Shown here piece after piece: positions 59,149 to 64,000 of a DNA stretch of 64,000 nucleotides. Location of the stretch: positions 1 to 64,000 of the forward strand of contig WHTW01000017.1 of assembly GCA_009377525.1 (NCBI GenBank), written 5' to 3'. Position 1 is the first letter of the stretch. Every line of letters starts with the position of its first letter. The DNA is from Rhodospirillales bacterium (GTDB lineage Bacteria; Pseudomonadota; Alphaproteobacteria; Reyranellales; Reyranellaceae). Made by a program: the position numbers and the translations under genes. The notes under the pieces were generated by a model. It saw nothing but the letters and a program-made list of their open reading frames with translations. It searched no databases and was not told the DNA's origin.

Positions 59149-61947
59149 ATGGTGTTGCCCTCGCACAACTGGACGGCCCTGGTCGCGACCGCGCGCGGCG
59201 CGCTGTGGCGCGGGCCCGACGGCACGCCCAATGGCGACAGGGTCGAGCGGTTGTCGGCGGCCGACGCCGCGATGCGCGCGGCGCCCAACCCGCCGCTGGT
59301 CTGCCACGCCCCGGCGGTGGCCGCGCGGCTCGGCCTTGACCGCCTGCCGGCGCTTGATCTTCTGGAGCTCTTCGCCTTCGTGCGGCCGGCGAAGTTCTGC
59401 CTGCCGACGCCGCGCGGCCTCTGCGAGGCGCTCGACCTGCCGGTGCCGGCAACACCCGAAGAAGAGGTCGCCGCCTTGCCGCAGGCCGCGACCGCGCTGC
59501 TCGACGAGCTCGAGGACATGGCGGCCCTCGCCTCGCGCGAGATCACCGAAACCGCGCTCGCCATGGCGCGCGGGCAATGGCCGTGGGGCGACGCCGTGCT
59601 GGCCGCGCTGGGCATCGATCCGGCGGGCAAGAAGCCGAGGCCCGGCGTCGGCCTCGATGTCTGGAAGAGCCTGCCGCAATGGGAGGAGCCGCCGCCCGCG
59701 CCACCGCCCTCCAGCCAGCCGGTCGAGCCGCGAGAGGCGCGCCTGCGGCTCGCCCAGATGGTCGCGGCCGGCGCCAACATCGCCGAGGCGCGGCCGACAC
59801 AGAGCGACTACGCCTCGGCCGCCAGCCAGGCCTTCGCGCCGCGCGAGCGCGAGGACCAGCCCAATGTCGTGCTGGTCGAGGCCGGCACGGGCGTCGGCAA
59901 GACCCTGGGCTATGTCGCGCCGGCCAGCCTGTGGGCCGAGAAGAACGGCGCGCCGGTGTGGATCGCCACCTACACCCGCAACCTGCAGCGCCAGATCGAC
60001 AACGAGCTCGATCGCCTTCACCGCGATTCGGCCGAGAAGCGGCGCAAGGTGGTGATCCGCAAGGGCCGCGAGAACTACCTCTGCCTGCTGAACTTCCAGG
60101 AGGCGGTGATGCGCACCGGCCTCGCGCCCGAGAACGCCGTTGGGCTCGGCCTGCTGGCGCGCTGGGCGCTCAACAGCCGCGACGGCGACATGGTGGGCGG
60201 CGACCTGCCGGCCTGGCTGATCGACCTTCTGGGCCGCGGCCGCATCACGCGGCTCGCCGACCGACGCGGCGAGTGCATCTATTCGGCGTGCGAGCACTAC
60301 CGCAAATGCTTCGTCGAACGCACCATCCGCCGCGCGCGGCAGGCCGACATCGTGATCGCCAACCACGCGCTGGTCATGGTGCAGGCGGCGATGGGCGGCC
60401 TCGACGACGCCACGCGGCCCCTGCGCTACGTGTTCGACGAGGGCCATCACCTGTTCGACGCCGCCGACAGCGCCTTCGGCGCGCATTTGAGCGGCATCGA
60501 AGCCTCCGACCTCAGGCGCTGGCTTCTGGGCGCCGAGGGACGCCGCGGCAGCCGCGCGCGCGGCCTCGAACGACGCCTCAACGACCTTTTGGGCGACGAT
60601 CTCGAAGCCCACAGGGCGCTGCGCCGCCTGCTCGACCTCGCCCAGCAACTGCCTTCGCCCAACTGGCAGACGCGGCTGGTCGACGGCACGGTGCTGGGCC
60701 CGGCCGAGGAGTTCTTGGCCCTGCTGCGCCAGCAGGTCAGAGCGCGGGCGTCGGGCGAGGACCAGGGCTTCGGCCAGGAATGCGACGTGCGCCCGCTCAA
60801 CCCCGGTCTGATCGAGGCGGCGGACCGGCTGGGCGAGACGCTGGAGCAGATGCTGGTGCCGGTGCGCCGGCTGCGCCAGGCGCTGCGGACCAAGCTCGAG
60901 GCCGAAGCCGACAAGCTCGACTCGGGCCAGCGCGCGCGCATCGAGGGCGTGGCGCGTTCGCTCGCCAACCGCTGCGAGCTGACGCTCGAAGCCTGGCGCG
61001 CCATGCTGCGCGGCCTGCACAACGAGCCCAATCCCGCCTTCGTCGACTGGTTCGCCATCGAGAAGAGCCAGAACCGCGAGATCGATGTCGGCATGTACCG
61101 CCACTATCTCGATCCCACCGAGCCATTCGTGAACTCGGTGATCGTGCCGTCGCATGGTGCGGTCATCACCTCGGCGACCTTGCGCGATTCGCTGGGCGTG
61201 CCGGCCGCCGCCAACGACGAGCTGGCCGAATCGCTGGCCGACTGGATGGTGGCCGAAGCGCGCACCGGCACGCGCCATCTGCAGGCGCCGGCGATCCGCG
61301 CGGCCATGGCCTCGCCGTTCGACTATGCCGAGGCCACCCGCGTGCTGATCGTGCGCGACGTCAAGCGCGACGACGCCGACCAGGTGGCCGCGGCCTATCG
61401 CGAGCTGTTCCTGGCGGCGGACGGCGGCGCGCTCGGGCTGTTCACCGCCATCGGCCGCCTGCGTGCGGTGCACCAGCGCATCGCGCCCACACTCGAGGAA
61501 GCGGGACTGCCGCTCTACGCCCAGCATGTCGGCGGCATGGATGCCGCGACCCTGGTCGACATCTTCCGCGCCGAGGAGCATTCCTGCCTTTTGGGCACCG
61601 ACGCGGTGCGCGACGGCGTCGACGTGCCGGGCCGCTCGCTGCGCCTGATCGTGTTCGATCGCGTGCCCTGGCCGCGGCCCGACATCCTGCACCGCGCCCG
61701 CAAGGCTTCGTGGAAAGAGGCGGGCGCCGGCGCCAACGCCTATGACGACATGCTGGCGCGCTTGCGGCTCAAGCAGGCCTATGGCCGCCTGATCCGCCGG
61801 GCCGACGATCGCGGCGTGTTCGTCATGCTGGATTCGCGCCTGCCCAGCCGCCTGCTGGGCGCCTTCCCGCCGGGCGTCGCCGTCGATCGCATCGGGCTCG
61901 CCGAGGCGGTCGCGGCCGTGAAGGCGTTCCTCGAGCCGTCTATTTGA
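59149..61947 (+). CDS. DinG/XPD-type ATP-dependent DNA helicase
   Basis: 932 residues. Non-conserved N-terminal region about 1-220; Walker A EAGTGVGKTLG (about 243-253); cysteines C311 (YLCLLNF) and the cluster GECIYSACEHYRKC (about 375-388), as for an iron-sulfur domain; DEAH-type FDEGHHLFD (about 427-435); C-terminal helicase motifs LLGTDAVRDGVDVPG and QAYGRLIRRADDRGVFVMLD. 5'-3' helicase of DNA repair. ATG 59149 is preferred over TTG 59146. The element copy lies directly upstream, so the 5' end of its mRNA probably carries or begins near it. Confidence 0.9.
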   Translation: MVLPSHNWTALVATARGALWRGPDGTPNGDRVERLSAADAAMRAAPNPPLVCHAPAVAARLGLDRLPALDLLELFAFVRPAKFCLPTPRGLCEALDLPVPATPEEEVAALPQAATALLDELEDMAALASREITETALAMARGQWPWGDAVLAALGIDPAGKKPRPGVGLDVWKSLPQWEEPPPAPPPSSQPVEPREARLRLAQMVAAGANIAEARPTQSDYASAASQAFAPREREDQPNVVLVEAGTGVGKTLGYVAPASLWAEKNGAPVWIATYTRNLQRQIDNELDRLHRDSAEKRRKVVIRKGRENYLCLLNFQEAVMRTGLAPENAVGLGLLARWALNSRDGDMVGGDLPAWLIDLLGRGRITRLADRRGECIYSACEHYRKCFVERTIRRARQADIVIANHALVMVQAAMGGLDDATRPLRYVFDEGHHLFDAADSAFGAHLSGIEASDLRRWLLGAEGRRGSRARGLERRLNDLLGDDLEAHRALRRLLDLAQQLPSPNWQTRLVDGTVLGPAEEFLALLRQQVRARASGEDQGFGQECDVRPLNPGLIEAADRLGETLEQMLVPVRRLRQALRTKLEAEADKLDSGQRARIEGVARSLANRCELTLEAWRAMLRGLHNEPNPAFVDWFAIEKSQNREIDVGMYRHYLDPTEPFVNSVIVPSHGAVITSATLRDSLGVPAAANDELAESLADWMVAEARTGTRHLQAPAIRAAMASPFDYAEATRVLIVRDVKRDDADQVAAAYRELFLAADGGALGLFTAIGRLRAVHQRIAPTLEEAGLPLYAQHVGGMDAATLVDIFRAEEHSCLLGTDAVRDGVDVPGRSLRLIVFDRVPWPRPDILHRARKASWKEAGAGANAYDDMLARLRLKQAYGRLIRRADDRGVFVMLDSRLPSRLLGAFPPGVAVDRIGLAEAVAAVKAFLEPSI

Positions 61948-62188
61948 CGAAGCGCTGCAGGGCCCAGAACAGGGCGGCGCCGAATGCCGCTCCATAGACG
62001 CCGAATTCGACCGTGGTCATCAAGCGCTTGCGGCGGCGGCGGGCCAGTATCGAAGACCGGATGCGTTCCTTGGGGATGATGTCGGTCGACCATTTCGAGC
62101 CCGGACGCCGGTAGAGGATCCGCGTGTCCTTCCACCAGCCCAGGCTGGCGCCGATCAGGCCGAAGACCGTGGAGATGATGATCAGCAC
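61940..62188 (-). CDS. Small membrane protein
   Basis: 82 residues. Hydrophobic segments at about 1-17 (MLIIISTVFGLIGASLGW) and about 60-78 (FGVYGAAFGAALFWALQ), with a very basic middle (ILARRRRKR). It overlaps the helicase end by 8 nt, convergent. No known family. Confidence 0.6.
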   Translation of the reverse strand: MLIIISTVFGLIGASLGWWKDTRILYRRPGSKWSTDIIPKERIRSSILARRRRKRLMTTVEFGVYGAAFGAALFWALQRFVK

Positions 62189-62230
62189 GACTGATGATTG
62201 TAGCCGATTGTACGGTTTTGTCTTTGCCGG

Positions 62231-62419
62231 GAGCGCGCCACTAGAGGCGGAGTAAACTCCGCCGTAGGTGGCGCGTCATGTCTTCTGGACCGCGCGCTGG
62301 GTCGCGTTTGACGCGACCTTCCCGCGCGCTCATGAGCGCGCCAGAGGCGCGCGGTCCGGAAGAGCATGAGAAGACGCGCCACTTACGGCGGAGTTTACTC
62401 CGCCTCTAGTGGCGCGCTC
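62231..62419. repeat. Nested palindrome: outer 47-bp inverted repeat around a family-II repeat
   Basis: Outer arms 62231-62277 and 62373-62419 are inverted with one mismatch; each contains the palindrome GGCGGAGTAAACTCCGCC. Between them lies an inner family-II unit (TCTTCTGGACCGCGCGC ... GCGCGGTCCGGAAGA, 62281-62366). The whole could fold into a long hairpin of hairpins. It separates the small membrane protein gene from the SDR gene; no coding sequence. Confidence 0.8.
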
Positions 62420-62429
62420 CGGCAAGAGG

Positions 62430-63341
62430 TCAGCGATAGCCCGTGACGTCGGCAGGCTTGCCGGCGTCCTGGACCTCGACCACGTAGCGCCAGGCGTCGG
62501 GCCGGCTGCCGTCGAGGTCGGTGAAGCCATAGACCTTGGCCAGCCCGCCGCTCGAGAGCGACTGACCGTGCCAGCGCGCCCGCTCGGGATCCCGGGCAAG
62601 CGCGGCCACGGCGCGGCCGACGAAGTGCGGCGTCTCGGCGATGGCGAAATGCGGCTGGCGCTTGATCGCGTCGCGCCAGTTGGCCTCGCTCACCTGGTAG
62701 GCGTCGAGCATGGCCTCCGAGCGCAGCCAGCCCGGCGTCAGCGACACCACCGTCGTGCCGCGCCCCTCGAGCTCGTGCGCCAGCGCGAAGGCCACGCGGT
62801 CGATCGCGCCCTTGCACAGGTCGTAGAAGAACGAGACGCGGTAGTGCTCCGAATTGTACTCGGCTGTGCCGTCATTGATCTCGACCACGAGTCCACCCGG
62901 CTGGCGAAGCATCAGAGGCAACGCGAAGTGGCTGGTGATGACATGCGTGTCGATCGCGCGATGGAAGAGGCGCAGCCCCTCTTCCAGGTCGGACTCCCAG
63001 ACCGTCTTGCTCCATTCCATTTTGGTGAGGCCGAAGATGTCGTTGACCAGGATGTCGAGCCGACCCTGCTCGCGCTCGATGCGTTCGACCAGCGCACGCA
63101 CCTCGGCCGGCACGAGATGATCGACCCGGGCCGCAAAGCCGCGGCCGCCGGCCTGGTCGACGAGCGCCGCCGTCTCCTCGATGGTCTCGGGCCGGTTCAT
63201 CTCCGAGCGCCTGCCCTCGCCCGAACGGCCGGTGCAGAAGACGGTGGCGCCGGCCGCACCTAGTTGTACGGCGATACCGCGCCCGGCACCGCGCGTTGCG
63301 CCGGCGACCAGGGCGACCTTGTCCTTGAGAGACTGTGCCAT
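62430..63341 (-). CDS. Short-chain dehydrogenase/reductase
   Basis: 303 residues. VALVAGATRGAGRGIAVQLG near the start (NAD(P) site), LDILVNDIFG and the Tyr/Lys region YRVSFFYDLCKGAIDRVAFALA. A group of SDRs of about 300 residues; substrate unknown. ATG 63341 has AGGGGG 7 nt upstream. Its start codon overlaps the divergent GNAT start codon by two bases. Confidence 0.87.
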   Translation of the reverse strand: MAQSLKDKVALVAGATRGAGRGIAVQLGAAGATVFCTGRSGEGRRSEMNRPETIEETAALVDQAGGRGFAARVDHLVPAEVRALVERIEREQGRLDILVNDIFGLTKMEWSKTVWESDLEEGLRLFHRAIDTHVITSHFALPLMLRQPGGLVVEINDGTAEYNSEHYRVSFFYDLCKGAIDRVAFALAHELEGRGTTVVSLTPGWLRSEAMLDAYQVSEANWRDAIKRQPHFAIAETPHFVGRAVAALARDPERARWHGQSLSSGGLAKVYGFTDLDGSRPDAWRYVVEVQDAGKPADVTGYR

Positions 63342-63768
63342 GCTGTCGCCCCCTTTCTCCGTCCTCTACGCCGCCGAACCCCACCTCGACGTTGACGAGT
63401 TCTGCCGCGTGCTGCTCGAGTCGGGCCTCGGCGCCGCGCGACCGACCGGCGACCGGCCGCGCATGCAGCAGATGCTCGATCAGGCTGACCTCGTGGTCAC
63501 GGCGCGGCTCGACCGGCCCGATCGCGCTCTGGTCGGCGTGGCGCGCTGCATCACCGACTTCTCCTGGTGTTGTTACCTCTCCGAGCTCGCGGTCTCCACT
63601 TCGGCCCAGGGCCTGGGTGTCGGCAAGGGCCTGATCGACGAGACGCGCCGCCTGCTGGGGCCGCGCGTCAGCCTGGTCCTGGCGTCGATGCCCGACTCGG
63701 TGGGCTTCTACGAACGCATCGGCATGCCGCGACAGCCCGACGCCTTCTGGTTCAAGCGCAGCGAATAG
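63340..63768 (+). CDS. GNAT-family acetyltransferase
   Basis: 142 residues. Acetyl-CoA motif LAVSTSAQGLGVGKGLIDETRRLL (Q-x-x-G-V/L-G/A), then LASMPDSVGFYERIGM. Acetylates an unknown small molecule or protein. The ATG at 63340 overlaps the divergent SDR start codon. The TAG stop coincides with the TA-G junction of an element copy. Confidence 0.85.
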   Translation: MLSPPFSVLYAAEPHLDVDEFCRVLLESGLGAARPTGDRPRMQQMLDQADLVVTARLDRPDRALVGVARCITDFSWCCYLSELAVSTSAQGLGVGKGLIDETRRLLGPRVSLVLASMPDSVGFYERIGMPRQPDAFWFKRSE

Positions 63769-63890
63769 TGCGCGGCTTGCGATTGGATGGAACCGCTCGC
63801 GGTTCCATCCAATCGGAAACGCGTTGCGCGAAGAACCTCGACTGGTAGGCACATTCCGTCCGGCTGATATCAGCCGGACGGAATGTGCTT
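63768..63890 (-). mobile_element. Near-complete copy of the 122-bp element, reverse orientation
   Basis: Hairpin 2 core (GATTGGATGGAACCGCTCGC and complement) first, then hairpin 1 (GCACATTCCGTCCGGCTG and complement, loop ATAT-like). About 123 bp with some decayed bases. TA at 63766-63767 and 63891-63892. It fills the space between the convergent GNAT and dehydrogenase genes, the GNAT stop being at one junction and the other stop 1 nt beyond the other TA. Confidence 0.78.
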
Positions 63891-63893
63891 TAA

Positions 63894-64000
63894 TCAGTAG
63901 CCGGCCGAGCGGTCGACGACTTCCTTGAGGGGCGCGCCGTCGAGGAAGCGGCCGAGATTGTCGACGAACAGGCGGGCGACGAAGCGGTCGCGCTGCGGAT
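63894..64000 (-). CDS. C-terminal end of a D-2-hydroxyacid dehydrogenase (partial)
   Basis: The last 34 codons of a leftward gene that enters from the right edge: RFVARLFVDNLGRFLDGAPLKEVVDR before the end, the usual C-terminal helix of NAD-dependent D-isomer 2-hydroxyacid dehydrogenases. Only the tail is visible, so the substrate cannot be judged. Confidence 0.65.
   Translation of the reverse strand, partial: PQRDRFVARLFVDNLGRFLDGAPLKEVVDRSAGY

Noticed and set aside
59005-61995. A reading frame of about 1000 codons opposite the helicase, continuous with the amine oxidase frame
   Set aside because: It is the antisense of a clear helicase. In GC-rich DNA with strong third-position bias such open antisense frames are expected, and no domain is recognisable.

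Overview
The window is a stretch of GC-rich (by eye about two thirds G+C) bacterial chromosome, densely coding on both strands. It looks like an alphaproteobacterium of the Rhodospirillales/Hyphomicrobiales kind, possibly Reyranella- or Bradyrhizobium-like. The reasons are a class I lysyl-tRNA synthetase, a CoxG-type SRPBCC protein beside a TPP enzyme, a double-CMD protein with a cupin, a TumE-type toxin pair, and dispersed palindromes of the types common in that class. The taxonomic call is an inference. No phage, integron, CRISPR array, rRNA or tRNA was found.

Layout. 0.4-5.0 kb: a branched-chain amino acid type ABC transporter operon (livK-H-M-G-F). 5-16.5 kb: a secreted Pro/Tyr-rich protein, a PaaK-like ligase with a VOC protein, an MlaC-like protein, a PPOX-type flavoprotein, an M50 protease, a PAS protein, a GH25 lysozyme-like lipoprotein, a broken acetamidase gene, a peptidoglycan-binding protein, a CocE-type hydrolase and a frameshifted TPR protein. 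16.7-22 kb: a Crp-type regulator with a beheaded receiver domain, a cupin/double-CMD pair, and a TauD-CoxG-TPP enzyme operon. 22-35 kb: MFS, LLM flavoprotein, ABC-F, a GST remnant, sodC, an amino-acid ABC permease pair in which the binding protein is fused to a permease, a methyltransferase, a CACHE-cyclase, an amidase, a GNAT remnant and cspA. 35-41 kb: a UxaA/DapA-type sugar-acid pair, a calcium-repeat protein, EamA, an aminotransferase and higBA. 41-44.3 kb: a type III polyketide synthase - ICMT-like methyltransferase - DHA2 exporter operon. 44.5-53 kb: OmpA, GST, a frameshifted ion channel, VOC proteins, small lipoproteins, an SDR, a sterol desaturase with a divergent TetR regulator, and an orphan DUF3987 protein. 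53-64 kb: LysRS, tumE-tumA, MFS, a relBE-type pair, a flavin amine oxidase, a DinG/XPD-type helicase, an SDR, a GNAT and the end of a 2-hydroxyacid dehydrogenase.

The most striking feature is a family of 122-bp, two-hairpin elements flanked by TA. Five copies are intact to the base in length; others are truncated, fused or degenerate. One copy splits the acetamidase gene, and removing it with one TA restores the reading frame exactly. In several other places the element joins a gene exactly at its stop codon, the TA plus the first G of the element forming a TAG. Stems differ between copies but both arms change together. No transposase is present, so this looks like a non-autonomous (MITE-like) family.

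A second palindrome family, centred on a CATGATCATG-like core, lies between or behind genes, including inside the liv operon. Several genes are broken by single-base frameshifts, which are either real decay or residual sequencing indels. Three type II toxin-antitoxin pairs lie between 40 and 57.5 kb.
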